Positions 1-9,252 are shown, numbered from the stretch's first letter. The stretch is DNA of 64,000 bases from CAZGKW01 sp964526295 (GCA_964526295.1 CAZGKW010000014.1:30288-94287); one strand, 5' to 3'. Translations and numbers: made by a program. The notes: generated from the sequence alone by a model not told the origin.

Positions 1-426
1 CTCGGCCACCCGGCCGGCGTGCATCTTGCCTTCGCACTCCTCCGGATGGGTGAAGCCCCAGCCGTAGACCCGCGGGCGGTCGCCCCATCGGCCGTTGTAG
101 GCGTCCGGCTTGGCCAGGTCGAGCTTTCCGACGCATCCGACGCGATAGCCGTGGTCGCGGAGCCGCTGGTAGTAGGTCGGCGTCCGGGCCGGAAGGAACG
201 AGCTGTTGTCGAGGGCGCCGAGGCGGTCGGGCCTCAGGCCGCTGGCCAGGCCGATCCGGGCCGGGGCGCACACGGGCGAGTTCGAGAAGCAATTCGTGAA
301 CCGCACGCCCCGCGCGGCAATGCGGTCCAGGTTCGGCGTTCGGACGAAATCTGCTCCCGCACAGCCGAGGTAGTCGTGGCGATACTGGTCGGCCATCAGG
401 AACAGCAGGTTGGGTCGGTCCGTCAT
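1..426 (-). CDS. Sulfatase (type I, formylglycine-dependent), N-terminal part
   Basis: The first 142 codons of a reverse-strand gene that runs off the left edge. The protein opens MTDRPNLLFLMADQ, the usual sulfatase start in which the early Asp residues bind the metal. CAPAR follows at residues 53-57, the C-x-P-x-R motif whose Cys becomes formylglycine. VGKLDL further on resembles the family's GKWHLG-type segment. Family knowledge: hydrolysis of sulfate esters, often on sulfated polysaccharides. No signal peptide is visible, so it would act in the cytoplasm unless exported in another way. Its ATG overlaps the TGA of the upstream sulfatase by four bases (ATGA), so the two are co-transcribed and probably translationally coupled. 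Substrate unknown. Confidence 0.9.
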   Translation of the reverse strand, partial: MTDRPNLLFLMADQYRHDYLGCAGADFVRTPNLDRIAARGVRFTNCFSNSPVCAPARIGLASGLRPDRLGALDNSSFLPARTPTYYQRLRDHGYRVGCVGKLDLAKPDAYNGRWGDRPRVYGWGFTHPEECEGKMHAGRVAE

Positions 427-1904
427 CTCGTCGCCCCCTTGGCGGGGGAATCGGACGGCTCGAAACCCGGCAGGCAGAACGGCGTCGGCCCGTCGAGCTT
501 CAGCAGCCTCTTCCCGTCGGTGAAACCCTCGGGCCGGCCCTCGAGTTCCTCCACTAACCGCTCCCGCCACAGGCGGACCTCGCCGGCTCGGGCCGGGTCG
601 GCCGCCAGGTCGTGCATTTCCCGAGGGTCGCTCTCCAGGTCGAAGTACTGCTCGGCGCCCTGGCCGGGAAACCAGACGTACTTCCTCCGCCCGTCGGTCA
701 GGTACTGCTGGCCGGTGCCGGCCTGCCCGTAAAGGCCGTGAGGGACGGCCGGGGCGGTCGGCATCTCGGCGCATTCGCCGTGCAGATACTCCCGCCACGG
801 CGGGTTCTCGTCGCGAAGGAGCGGCAGCAGGCTCCGTCCCTCCACCGTCTCCGGCACCTTCGCTCCGGCCGCCTCCAGCAGCGTCGGCATGACGTCCATC
901 AGCTCGACGACCTGGTGGACCTCGTGCCGCTGAGGGATGCCCATCTCCTGAGGGAGCCGCATCACCATCGGGATGCGGGCCGACGGCTCGTAGGGGCTGC
1001 GCTTGCGGATCCACTGGTGGTCGCCGAGCATCTCGCCGTGGTCCGCCAGGAACAGGACAATCGTTTTCCGGGGCAGCGCCTCCAGGACCCGCCCGATCTG
1101 GTCGTCGACATGGTTGATCGATGCGTAGTAGGCCGCCCGGTACTGCTTCATAACGGCCGGCTCCAGGGCCGTCCGCCACGAGGCGACGGGCAGGCCCCGC
1201 TGCGGGCCGTCGAAGACGCGGGCCCAGTCGCCGACGTACGGCTCCGGGAGGTCCATGGCCATGTAACGCTCGTAGTAGTCCCGCGGCGGCGTGAGGGGCT
1301 GATGCGGGTGGATGAAGGAGACCTTCAGAAAGAACGGCAGCGTCGGGTCGCGCCGCTCCAGGAAGTCGATGGCCATCGACGCGCACCAGGTCGTGAAATG
1401 GTGTCGCTCGTCGAGGTGCCAGGGGCGGACCGCCCAGCCGTTCGCGTCCATGCCGTGGGCCGAGCTGATCCGGGGCCCGTAGACGCCCTCCCGCCGGAGA
1501 AATCGCTGGTAGTCGCAGTCGACGCCCGGTCGAGGCGAGTCGGACCAAGCGGCGCTGGCGAAGCCGTACAGCTTCCGCAGCGGCCACAGGTGAAGCTTCC
1601 CCACGAGGTGCGCCTGGTATCCGGCCTTCGACAGCTCTCCCGGCAGCGTCGGCCCGTCGAGCCAGGTGTGATAGTTCATCAGGACGCCGTGGCTCGCGGG
1701 CCGCCGGCCGGTCATCAGCGTCCGCCGGGCGGGGATGCACACGGGACAGGCCGTGTAGGCCCGGCGGAAGTGGGACCCCGAGGCCCCGATGTGGTCGAGA
1801 TAGGGCGTCTGGAGTACGGGATGTCCCTCCATGCCGAGGCAGTCGCCCCGGTGCTGGTCGGTCATGAGCAACAGGATGTTCGGCCGGTCGTCGGTTCGCG
1901 GCAT
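423..1904 (-). CDS. Sulfatase (type I, formylglycine-dependent)
   Basis: A 493-residue arylsulfatase-family protein of normal family length. RPNILLLMTDQHRGD at residues 7-21 carries the first metal ligands, CIPAR at residues 56-60 is the C-x-P-x-R activation motif, and FLADHGEMLGDH supplies the later Asp/His metal ligands. The C-terminal part (YFDLESDPREMHDLA) is the usual sulfatase tail strand. The Cys must be converted to formylglycine by a sulfatase-modifying enzyme or anaerobic maturase; no such gene is in the window. No signal peptide is seen. It is the first gene of a two-sulfatase operon reading leftward and lies divergent from the secreted-protein gene at 2122. Context with the heparinase-like gene at 3842 suggests sulfated glycan breakdown. 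The substrate cannot be read from sequence. Confidence 0.93.
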   Translation of the reverse strand: MPRTDDRPNILLLMTDQHRGDCLGMEGHPVLQTPYLDHIGASGSHFRRAYTACPVCIPARRTLMTGRRPASHGVLMNYHTWLDGPTLPGELSKAGYQAHLVGKLHLWPLRKLYGFASAAWSDSPRPGVDCDYQRFLRREGVYGPRISSAHGMDANGWAVRPWHLDERHHFTTWCASMAIDFLERRDPTLPFFLKVSFIHPHQPLTPPRDYYERYMAMDLPEPYVGDWARVFDGPQRGLPVASWRTALEPAVMKQYRAAYYASINHVDDQIGRVLEALPRKTIVLFLADHGEMLGDHQWIRKRSPYEPSARIPMVMRLPQEMGIPQRHEVHQVVELMDVMPTLLEAAGAKVPETVEGRSLLPLLRDENPPWREYLHGECAEMPTAPAVPHGLYGQAGTGQQYLTDGRRKYVWFPGQGAEQYFDLESDPREMHDLAADPARAGEVRLWRERLVEELEGRPEGFTDGKRLLKLDGPTPFCLPGFEPSDSPAKGATR

Positions 1905-2121
1905 GGCGGTCTCCAGCCCTGGGCCCTATCCGTGTGGGCCCGACTCCCCCCCGATGAAGGTCGTCGGTCCGCGATTTCCGACCGAACCCAAGCGGCGTTC
2001 CGGTAGTTATTAAGGTGAAAGCCCTGTACCTTGACCGCGATCGGCCCCGGACGCAAGTGTTTCCGGGGGCCGGCGTCCTCAGGATGCGCGGCCAGGCCGG
2101 GCTGGAACGGAAGGGAGCGAC

Positions 2122-3807
2122 ATGAGGCTATGGAAGAGAAGGATCGCTGCGGCGGCCCTGCTGGTCGGGTGTCTGGCGGGGCCGGCCGCGGCCGGACGCT
2201 ACGAGCAGTTCACCCAGAAGGCCGCCGAGGGCCGTCACATGCGGCTCGTCGCCGCCACCTACTTCGGGTCCGAAGGGATCGAGGGGTTCGTGGCGGCCGA
2301 GGGGCTGCCGAACGGCGGCGTGGCCGCCTTCGGCAACGCCTGGGGGCCGAGCTTCCCGTCCTCACCGCGGCCCGTCGTTCTCGGCCGGGGACGCCACTTG
2401 GGCCTCAAGTCGATCCAGACGGACCGCAAGGGCCGCACGACGCTGCCCCTGGAGAACCCCGACGTGGCCGGCACGGTCGTCCTGTACGCAGAGGGCCTCC
2501 AGCGGGTCCTGAAGGTCGTCCGATTCGACTGGGGCGTGGCCAGCCTGTCGGCCGGGGCGGTCTCGGCCGACGGCAAGGCCCTGGTCCTGGCCGGGCGGGC
2601 GACGCCGGCCTTCGAGGGGCTCGTCCGGACAGGCGGCGCCGGCCGCAGGGTGCCGCCGCCGGCGGGGGTGCTCGACAGCGCCGGCCGCGGGCGGCGCCGT
2701 CGCCCGTCCAACTGGGGACCGTACGTCTACGAGAAGACCAAGTGTTCCGGCGACGTCTTCGTCATGCGATTCTCGCCGGTGACGGACCGCATCGAGTGGG
2801 TGTGGACGCTCAGTGGGCACCAGCTCCCACCCCAGAAGCTGTGGCAGGACAACCGCGGCACTGTCTACTTCCAGTCCCACTACGTCTACCGGATCGGCCC
2901 GGACGGGCGGACCTGCGAGCCGCTCTCGGACAAGGACTACGGCGACCCGGAGCGGGTGGGCCTGAGGGCGGTCGACCGGAAGACCGGGGCCTACCTCATC
3001 GGCGGCGACCGCAACACGAGCACCGGACGCGAGCCCTGGAGACAGCCGTATTTGTATAAGTACGACCCAAGCGGCCGCAAGGTGTGGACGCTGTGGGAGT
3101 GGCCCTCGCGGAACCTGCGGGACGGCCAAGGCAACGACGACGGCCTGGTGTCCGACTCCGCCTGCCGGGCCGCCGCCGTCGTCCCGAACGGCGATATCAT
3201 CGTCGGCGGATGGTCCGACGGCGGCAACTCCATCTTCACCCGCCAGCCGACCGACATCGAGAAGCCCGTCCCCAGGAGCGCGTTCGGCATGAGCTCCTGG
3301 GGCATGCGAGGCGCCAACTCGCTCGGGTACCTCATGCGGATCGACCCGGCGTCGCTCGACGTGAAAGCATGGAGCCTGTGGGTCTCCTACGTCCCCGACA
3401 CGTTCCAGACGCCGCGCGAGCGGGGGGCTCCGAACTTCGCCAACATCCGACAGATCGAGGTCCTGGACGGCGGCCAGATCGCCTGGCGGGGCCAGGCCGC
3501 CACCGGCCTCGTGCAGACGCCGAACGCCTTCTATCGCCATCCGGCCGACGGGCGCAAGTACGGCGGCGAATACGTCGCCGTCTTCGACGCCGACCTGCGG
3601 GACCTGCTCTTCTCGAGCTACGTGCCGGGCTGCGAGGACGTCGCCATCGGCCGGGCCCCGGGCGGCCTCGTGATCGCCAGCCGGAGCCGCGGCGGCGACG
3701 GCCTGGCCGACCGGCCGACCCCCTCGCCGGTACACCGGGCGGTCCAGCCAACGAAGCGCGGCGAGTACGATGGCCACTTGGTGCTGTTGAGGCTGCCCGC
3801 GAAGTGA
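2122..3807 (+). CDS. Secreted protein of unknown function, propeller-like repeats
   Basis: 561 residues with a good RBS (GGAAGGGAGCG) before the ATG. The N-terminus MRLWKRRIAAAALLVGC is a signal sequence. LVGC could serve as a lipobox at Cys17, or cleavage could fall after AAA near residue 23. The body has spaced segments such as GGVAAFGNAWGP, TGAYLIGGDRN, NGDIIVGGWSDGGN and GGQIAWRGQA. These recur like blades of a beta-propeller or SBBP-type repeat protein. No catalytic motif is recognised. It is followed after 34 bases by the heparinase-like gene, so the two probably form one unit with an outer-surface or periplasmic role in glycan use. Function unknown. Confidence 0.75.
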   Translation: MRLWKRRIAAAALLVGCLAGPAAAGRYEQFTQKAAEGRHMRLVAATYFGSEGIEGFVAAEGLPNGGVAAFGNAWGPSFPSSPRPVVLGRGRHLGLKSIQTDRKGRTTLPLENPDVAGTVVLYAEGLQRVLKVVRFDWGVASLSAGAVSADGKALVLAGRATPAFEGLVRTGGAGRRVPPPAGVLDSAGRGRRRRPSNWGPYVYEKTKCSGDVFVMRFSPVTDRIEWVWTLSGHQLPPQKLWQDNRGTVYFQSHYVYRIGPDGRTCEPLSDKDYGDPERVGLRAVDRKTGAYLIGGDRNTSTGREPWRQPYLYKYDPSGRKVWTLWEWPSRNLRDGQGNDDGLVSDSACRAAAVVPNGDIIVGGWSDGGNSIFTRQPTDIEKPVPRSAFGMSSWGMRGANSLGYLMRIDPASLDVKAWSLWVSYVPDTFQTPRERGAPNFANIRQIEVLDGGQIAWRGQAATGLVQTPNAFYRHPADGRKYGGEYVAVFDADLRDLLFSSYVPGCEDVAIGRAPGGLVIASRSRGGDGLADRPTPSPVHRAVQPTKRGEYDGHLVLLRLPAK

Positions 3808-3841
3808 GCGGAGGCAGGGCCGCTGATCGAGGAGTCCTGAG

Positions 3842-6800
3842 ATGGCAAACCAACGACCGACCGTGGTTTCGACGTACGTCGGGGTCCTGGCAGCAGTGAC
3901 CCTCGTCTCGGCAGCAGGGCTGGCCCGTGCTGCCGACGGGCACCCGTTCATCCTATGGACGAAGGAGGAAGCCGCCGCCCTCCGGAAGAAGATCGAGACG
4001 GAGGCCTGGGCCCGGCGGGCCTACGAGGACCTTCCCCCGGGCGGCGAGCGCGGCACCGACGCCCTGCCGAACCTCGTCCGCTACGGTGTCATGGGTAACC
4101 GGGCCGCCGGCGAGCTGGAGAAGAAGGCGCTTCTCGGCGGACGGGGCAATCGGCTGATGCAGGCGGTCCGCTACGACGTCCTCTACGATCTCTTGTCCCC
4201 GACTGAGCGCGAACGCGTCGAGAAAGCGCTCCGGGCTGACGTCGAGCGGGCCATCGAGGCCCCCAACCCCTATAACCGGTTCAACTGGCTGCCCAACATC
4301 ACCTACGTTTGGGTCCGCGACCTGCACGTCGCGGCCCTGGCGCTTCGCGACGAGAGACTCGCCAGGCGGATCTTCGAGTGCCCTCTCGGCTTCAAGTGGT
4401 ACCTCGATGAATACACGCCCGACATGGGTTTCTACAACGAGGAGTTCGGCAAACAGTTCGTCCGGGCCGGGGCGATGATGCTCTGGGTCCGGGCGGCCGA
4501 CCGGATGGGCATGGAGGAGATCGGTTCGGGCTACGTCGGTCGACAGGGGGCCACGTTCCGCGGGTACGTCGAGGGCCTGCTGCGGCTCGGGATGCCGGCG
4601 GTGGACCTCGGGACGGCGCGGCCGCACATCCCGCGCCTGACGATGGGCGACGCGAAGGGGTCCCACGGCGTGCCGGCCTACGGGTTCCAGCACAACCTCG
4701 TGCCGGGTTGGCTGAAGGACCGGCCGGCGTCGCGGATGGGGCCGTATCGCGGAGGCCACCTGCCGCAATGGGTCTGGTTCGAGATCGCCCACAAGAAGTG
4801 GCCGGAGGCGGGGTTCGGCTACATGCTCGCCATGCGGCGGGCCCCCGACGAGGAGCGGTATTACCCGACGCTCTATTTCGGCCTCGACCCCATCGATCCG
4901 GAGACGGTCGCCCGGCCGCCTGGCGTCTCGGGTGTCTATCCGGGCCGCGGCCTTATCGTCCTGAGGGCCGAGCGCGGGCCGGACTACTGGACGTCGCCCG
5001 CCCCGGCCGTCGGGATGCGCCTCGCGACGCCCTACGCCCACCACGTCCAGGACTGTTTCGCCCTGACGGGGTTCTACGGGCTCAACCGGCCGCTCCTCAT
5101 CAACCGGCAGCACTCAACAGGCTACTCTGGCGTCGACCCGAGCTACTCGAACTCCTCCCGGAGCCACTCGACCGTCCTGGTCGACTTCGCCGAGCCGAAG
5201 ACCATCGGCGAGGTGTCCACGCGGCACCACCTCGGGACGCTGGCGAAGTTCGCCGCCGCGCGGGGCTACGGCATCTTTGGCGGCGTGGACCAGACGCGGG
5301 CCCTGGTAGTGACGCGGGACTGCCTGCTGGACGTGTTCCACCTGGCGAGCGACCGGCCGAGGCACTATCAGTGGTTCGTCCAGGCGATCGGGAACGCCTG
5401 CCCGGACGGGCCGGCGGCGTGGGCCCCGTCGCACGACCTGGCCGGGTCGCTCTTCGACGTGGCCCGCGAGCGGTCCATCGAGACGGACGAGACGTGGGGC
5501 GTGACGGTGGTCCAGTCGAGCGGCGGGGCCAACCGCGACTTCTCCGGCCTCGGCGACAGGTGGTTCGAGGAGCGTATCGGCGTCCGCACGACGATGCTCG
5601 GCGAGGCGGGCACGACCGCCTACACGGCATGGTCGCCGACGGTGCCGAACGCATCGGGCCTCTGGGCGGGGCGGGACCGCTTCGCCTACGGCGAGGACGA
5701 ACCGGCCGGCGCCCTCATCGCCGCCATTCGCAAGAAGCCCGAGACGACCTTTATCGCGGTGCACGAACCCATCGACGGCCATCGTCGCATACAGGCCGTC
5801 GAGCGCGTCGGAAGCACCCGGGACGCCTTCGTCGTGGCCGTTCATACGCCCGAGTTTACGGATTACGTCGCGCTTCGCCTCGGCGAGAATGCCGAGGAGG
5901 AGTGCACCGTCAGCTCCGGCCGGGAGCAGTTCACCTTCACGAGCTACGCGTTCGTCCGCGTGACGACAGACCGTGTCGCGGTCGAAGGGGCACTGCGGTC
6001 CATGCGGGTGTGGGTGGACCAGGCGAAGCCGACCTTGACGGTGGACCGCCGGGAGGCCGAATGCCGGGTCCACGAGGGCTACCTGCGCTATCCCCGTGAC
6101 GCCTCGTTTGCCGTCGAAGCCGGACCTCGGAAGGCGTTCGAAGCGCCGAGGCCCGTCATCTCGGCCCGGTGGCTCGGCCGTCAATCGCTCTGCCTGCCAC
6201 TCGGCGGCCAACGCAAAGCCACGCTTCGCCTGCGGAACAACACCGACCTCACGGCCCGCCTCGACGTTCAACTTGAGGGGCCGAAGGGCCTCTCGATCTC
6301 TCCGGCCGCTGTCGAACTGAGGGACTTCCTGCCCGGCGCCGAACGCGACGTCGAGATTGCCTTCGACGCGGCCCATGCACCGGCCAACCGCCTGCTTCGC
6401 GTCTCCCTGACGTGCCGCACGAGCGCCCGGTTCGAGGTCGAACCGGCGCCACTTGCCGTCGCCAACGGCATGTGGGTCGAGCACGCTCAGCGGCACTGGG
6501 GCGACCCCTCCAAGACGATCTACTCGCCGCGCTACGTCGCCCGGGTCCACTACATGGACTCGGGCGCGGCGTCGCTTCTCCTCGACCCGAAGGGCTATCG
6601 CCGGACGGGCTCGGATGACACGAGCTGGCCCAACCTGGTCCGCTACGGTACGGACGACCGCGGTCGGGAAGGGTGGCACGCCGAGAAGGTCCGCAAGTTC
6701 CCCTACTTCATCCCGGTCGTAGTGCCCGGAGAAGGCGACGAACCGCCGCTCATCTACGAGGCCGGCCGGCACGCCCACGGCACGACCAGCTCCGTCGAGC

Positions 6801-7312
6801 ACTGGTTCACGGAGGACTGGATCGTCGTGCGTTACCGCAACGCAAAACCGGGCGAACGAATTGCCTTCGACTGGGCCCCCTCGTCGCGGAAGAACTCTCT
6901 CGAAGATTCGATCGTCGGCCGGCGGGCCGACCGGATGTTCGAGAAGGCGCCCGGCAGGATACTCGTCGCCACGCCGGACGGCCAGGTCCGGGACGCGACG
7001 GAGGTGGACGAGCGGCGGCAGCAGATCAAGCTGCGTCTGCCGAAAGGCGTCGAGGAGATCGCCGCTGTCTTCGACCGGCCCAGCGGTTACGAGTACGGCC
7101 GGGCGACGTTCTATCCGCCCGGCAGCCGGCGGGAGGGCCGCTACGTGACCCAGCCGGGTGGCGAGCCGATGGGCTTCACGTTCTCGACCGAGGCGGAGTT
7201 CCCCGGGCAGGTCAAGAAGTGGCTGGCGGATACCCCGTCAGGCGATGCCCGGCCGGTCGAGACGGGAACCTACAACGGGGCTTTCATGCCCCACCTGGAA
7301 CCGCCGCCGTAG
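3842..7312 (+). CDS. Secreted heparinase II/III-like protein
   Basis: 1156 residues with a signal peptide (cleavage likely after GLARA near residue 30) and RBS GAGGAG. The first part of the mature protein, beginning HPFILWTKEEAAALRKK, is helical and resembles the alpha-toroid of heparinase/alginate lyases. The middle carries SRSHSTVLVD, like the S/A-H-N-T-V-x-V-D strand motif of the heparinase II/III beta-sandwich. The last roughly 400 residues look like extra beta-rich domains, including an NPCBM/NEW3-like stretch near LRLRNNTDLTARLDVQLEG. Family knowledge: beta-elimination of uronic-acid polysaccharides. Context with two sulfatases supports a sulfated polysaccharide substrate; this is inference. 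The length is greater than a single lyase, so it may be bifunctional or may have lost catalysis. Confidence 0.72.
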   Translation: MANQRPTVVSTYVGVLAAVTLVSAAGLARAADGHPFILWTKEEAAALRKKIETEAWARRAYEDLPPGGERGTDALPNLVRYGVMGNRAAGELEKKALLGGRGNRLMQAVRYDVLYDLLSPTERERVEKALRADVERAIEAPNPYNRFNWLPNITYVWVRDLHVAALALRDERLARRIFECPLGFKWYLDEYTPDMGFYNEEFGKQFVRAGAMMLWVRAADRMGMEEIGSGYVGRQGATFRGYVEGLLRLGMPAVDLGTARPHIPRLTMGDAKGSHGVPAYGFQHNLVPGWLKDRPASRMGPYRGGHLPQWVWFEIAHKKWPEAGFGYMLAMRRAPDEERYYPTLYFGLDPIDPETVARPPGVSGVYPGRGLIVLRAERGPDYWTSPAPAVGMRLATPYAHHVQDCFALTGFYGLNRPLLINRQHSTGYSGVDPSYSNSSRSHSTVLVDFAEPKTIGEVSTRHHLGTLAKFAAARGYGIFGGVDQTRALVVTRDCLLDVFHLASDRPRHYQWFVQAIGNACPDGPAAWAPSHDLAGSLFDVARERSIETDETWGVTVVQSSGGANRDFSGLGDRWFEERIGVRTTMLGEAGTTAYTAWSPTVPNASGLWAGRDRFAYGEDEPAGALIAAIRKKPETTFIAVHEPIDGHRRIQAVERVGSTRDAFVVAVHTPEFTDYVALRLGENAEEECTVSSGREQFTFTSYAFVRVTTDRVAVEGALRSMRVWVDQAKPTLTVDRREAECRVHEGYLRYPRDASFAVEAGPRKAFEAPRPVISARWLGRQSLCLPLGGQRKATLRLRNNTDLTARLDVQLEGPKGLSISPAAVELRDFLPGAERDVEIAFDAAHAPANRLLRVSLTCRTSARFEVEPAPLAVANGMWVEHAQRHWGDPSKTIYSPRYVARVHYMDSGAASLLLDPKGYRRTGSDDTSWPNLVRYGTDDRGREGWHAEKVRKFPYFIPVVVPGEGDEPPLIYEAGRHAHGTTSSVEHWFTEDWIVVRYRNAKPGERIAFDWAPSSRKNSLEDSIVGRRADRMFEKAPGRILVATPDGQVRDATEVDERRQQIKLRLPKGVEEIAAVFDRPSGYEYGRATFYPPGSRREGRYVTQPGGEPMGFTFSTEAEFPGQVKKWLADTPSGDARPVETGTYNGAFMPHLEPPP

Positions 7313-7328
7313 GGGCGAGGCCCCATTC

Positions 7329-7454
7329 AACCGCAAAGAAAGCAAAAATCGCAAAGAACAGCTAAGTTAGAAATAGAGAATAAAGGCAGATAGACGGTCC
7401 TGCCGCATCGCCGGCCTGCGCCGTCCTTTGCGACCTTTGCGCGCTTTGCGGTTT
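7329..7454. repeat. Imperfect inverted repeat built from CGCAAAG units
   Basis: The left arm 7329-7359 contains AACCGCAAAG, a GCAAA core and TCGCAAAG. The right arm 7423-7454, read on the reverse strand, repeats the same three blocks in the same order with few differences. Inside each arm the CGCAAAG word recurs about every 10 bases. The AT-rich centre (7360-7390) stands out from the surrounding GC-rich DNA. The element sits between two convergent genes (3842-7312 and 7465-8112), so it may act as a bidirectional terminator, or it may be a dispersed intergenic repeat. There is no coding potential. Confidence 0.7.
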
Positions 7455-7464
7455 CAAGAACGGT

Positions 7465-8112
7465 CTACTCGGGGACGGGGCCGGTGGTCCGGCCGAGCGC
7501 CGCGAGACGTTGCGGGTTCGCCTCGCAGGTGTAGGCCCCGCGGCGGAGCAGGTCGATCAGCTCCCGCTCGTTCGCGGGGTCGCCCGCCAGGTCGTTGTAG
7601 TAGGTGCCGACGCCCTCGGCCCGGTGGGCGTCGGAGTTCGCCAGGAGCAGCAGGCCCCGCTCGCCGGCGATGTGGCGGATCCGCTCCTCGGCGTTCGGGC
7701 CGATCGTCAGCGAATGGACCTCCATCGCATCCGGCGGATAGGTGTCGATGTCGATGAGGACCCGCGGCCGGAACCGCAGCGGGTGCGCCAGAGTCGCAAA
7801 CGCCCCGTAGCTGCGGACCACCTCCCACAGCTCCGGCCAGGTCCAGTCCTCCAGCTCCAGGTCCTCGTCCGGGCAGCCGTACACCAGCACGTCTTCCTCT
7901 TCCACAAGGCTGACCTCCGCGCCGCCGAAGATTCGGAACGGGGCGTACCGGACGTTCAGGTCCTGGAGATGGTCGTAGGGGACCAGGCGGTGGTGGTCCG
8001 CGAAGCCCAAGCCGTCCAGGCCGGCGTCGATGGCGGCCCGGACCATCTCCTCCTCGCGGTCCCGGCCGCACGGCGACCGTTCGCTCGAATGGACGTGCAG
8101 GTCGACTTTCAT
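7465..8112 (-). CDS. PHP-domain metal-dependent phosphoesterase
   Basis: 215 residues. It starts MKVDLHVHSSERSP with the H-x-H metal-binding motif at the N-terminus, followed by GFADHHRL and later TLAHPL and ANSDAH, which match the successive metal-ligand motifs of PHP phosphoesterases. An upstream in-frame ATG would add 42 residues that read like intergenic DNA and overlap the previous gene, so the MKVD start is preferred. It lies 32 bases downstream of the TIM-barrel gene at 8145-8987 and is probably co-transcribed with it. Family members hydrolyse phosphoesters of nucleotides or small metabolites, or act as histidinol phosphatases. The substrate here is not determinable. Confidence 0.85.
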   Translation of the reverse strand: MKVDLHVHSSERSPCGRDREEEMVRAAIDAGLDGLGFADHHRLVPYDHLQDLNVRYAPFRIFGGAEVSLVEEEDVLVYGCPDEDLELEDWTWPELWEVVRSYGAFATLAHPLRFRPRVLIDIDTYPPDAMEVHSLTIGPNAEERIRHIAGERGLLLLANSDAHRAEGVGTYYNDLAGDPANERELIDLLRRGAYTCEANPQRLAALGRTTGPVPE

Positions 8113-8144
8113 GTCCGCACCAGCATGCTGCGCAACTGCCCGTC

Positions 8145-8987
8145 CTACGGGGCTTCGATCGACGCCTTGCTCCGCGACCGCTGAAGTTCGACGTCCGGGA
8201 CGCGCCGTTCGAGCTGCGACAGGCTGATCTCGATGCATTCCCGGGCCTCGTCGGGCGTGAATGTCCCGGCGGCCACCAGGTCCCGGTCCCGCACGGTCGC
8301 CCAGACGAACGCCAGCCCGGGGAGCGGGAGGAGCTTGCCCGCCGCCATCGGCTTGATCACCAGGACGGGCTTCTTCGCGTTCCAGATGATCCGATGCACC
8401 CAGTCCACCTCGACCTGCATCAGGAATCCGATGGCGTTGTAGATCTGGATGTAGAGGGCCACGTCGAGGCCCGTCTGGTCGGCGTAGACCGGCGTCTCGG
8501 GCATGTGGGTCGAGAGGCCCGGCACCATGCCGCGCTCGCGGATCATCGCCGCAATCCGGTCCATCTCGCGGATCGTCCGCGTCCGCCGGTCGAGGAGGGC
8601 GTCCGTCGACGCCTGGTGCGGCATGCAGATGTGCGTCCCGACGGCGGCGTACTCGTCGAAGACCCGCCGGTTGTGATCGTCGGCCTCAGGCCCGCCCGAG
8701 ACGTCCAGCGTCGGCAGGCCGATCTTTACGATCTCGGCGCCCGTCCGGTCCTCGGACAGCTTGCAGGCCTTCTCCAGCATCGGGTCGGGCCGCATGCCCA
8801 CCATGGCGTTGACGCCCGCCTCCAGGAACACCGTCTGGATGTCGGCGATCCGCTCGGCGGTCATCGTCTCCTGGATGCAGTCGCTCTTGGCCTTGCTGTG
8901 GTGGGAGAACCCGAGCCACCAGTTGGTGCCCATCACCAGCCGCGACAGGGTCAGGTGCTCGACCTGGGTCGTCGGGAAGTCGCCCAT
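8145..8987 (-). CDS. Conserved TIM-barrel-like protein (aldo/keto-reductase-like)
   Basis: 280 residues starting MGDFPTTQVEHL, chosen because AGGAG lies nine bases upstream; a longer frame to 9122 has no RBS. LSRLVMGTNWWLG near the start resembles the SRLGLGT-type first strand of aldo/keto reductases. Alternating beta-alpha segments follow (EIVKIGLPTLDV, GTHICMPHQAST, GMVPGLSTHMP, KPVLVIKPMAAGK), as in a TIM barrel. The catalytic Tyr/Lys tetrad of AKRs is not clearly assignable, so it may be a non-redox relative. It precedes and is probably co-transcribed with the PHP phosphoesterase, suggesting a shared small-molecule pathway. Function uncertain. Confidence 0.65.
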   Translation of the reverse strand: MGDFPTTQVEHLTLSRLVMGTNWWLGFSHHSKAKSDCIQETMTAERIADIQTVFLEAGVNAMVGMRPDPMLEKACKLSEDRTGAEIVKIGLPTLDVSGGPEADDHNRRVFDEYAAVGTHICMPHQASTDALLDRRTRTIREMDRIAAMIRERGMVPGLSTHMPETPVYADQTGLDVALYIQIYNAIGFLMQVEVDWVHRIIWNAKKPVLVIKPMAAGKLLPLPGLAFVWATVRDRDLVAAGTFTPDEARECIEISLSQLERRVPDVELQRSRSKASIEAP

Positions 8988-9090
8988 AGGCGTCGCTCCT
9001 CCATTGGTTCGTGGCGCCGGGCCGCCGCTCGCCGCCCCTCCATCATACGCATTGGGATCGTCCGGCGGAAACCACGTGCCGCGACTTTCC

Positions 9091-9180
9091 GGGGCTTGGT
9101 AGCGGCGAGGCGTGCCTCGCACCCACTTCGGGGCCCCTCGGGCGGCCTACGTTCAGGGCTTGGCAGCGGCGAGGCATGCC
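9091..9180. repeat. Pair of 26-bp direct repeats with palindromic ends
   Basis: Copy one is 9091-9116 and copy two 9155-9180. They differ at only three positions and share the core GCTTGG-AGCGGCGAGGC-TGCC. The end of copy one continues as GCGAGGCGTGCCTCGC, nearly a perfect palindrome. They lie in the gap between aspS and the TIM-barrel gene. They look like a dispersed extragenic palindromic repeat; only two copies are visible here. Confidence 0.6.
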
Positions 9181-9252
9181 CCCCCCCGCGGCCGCGCTCC
9201 AGGTGTCCACCGGCGGCGGCGGGGCATCGCGGTCCGAACGCCGCTCCCCGTG

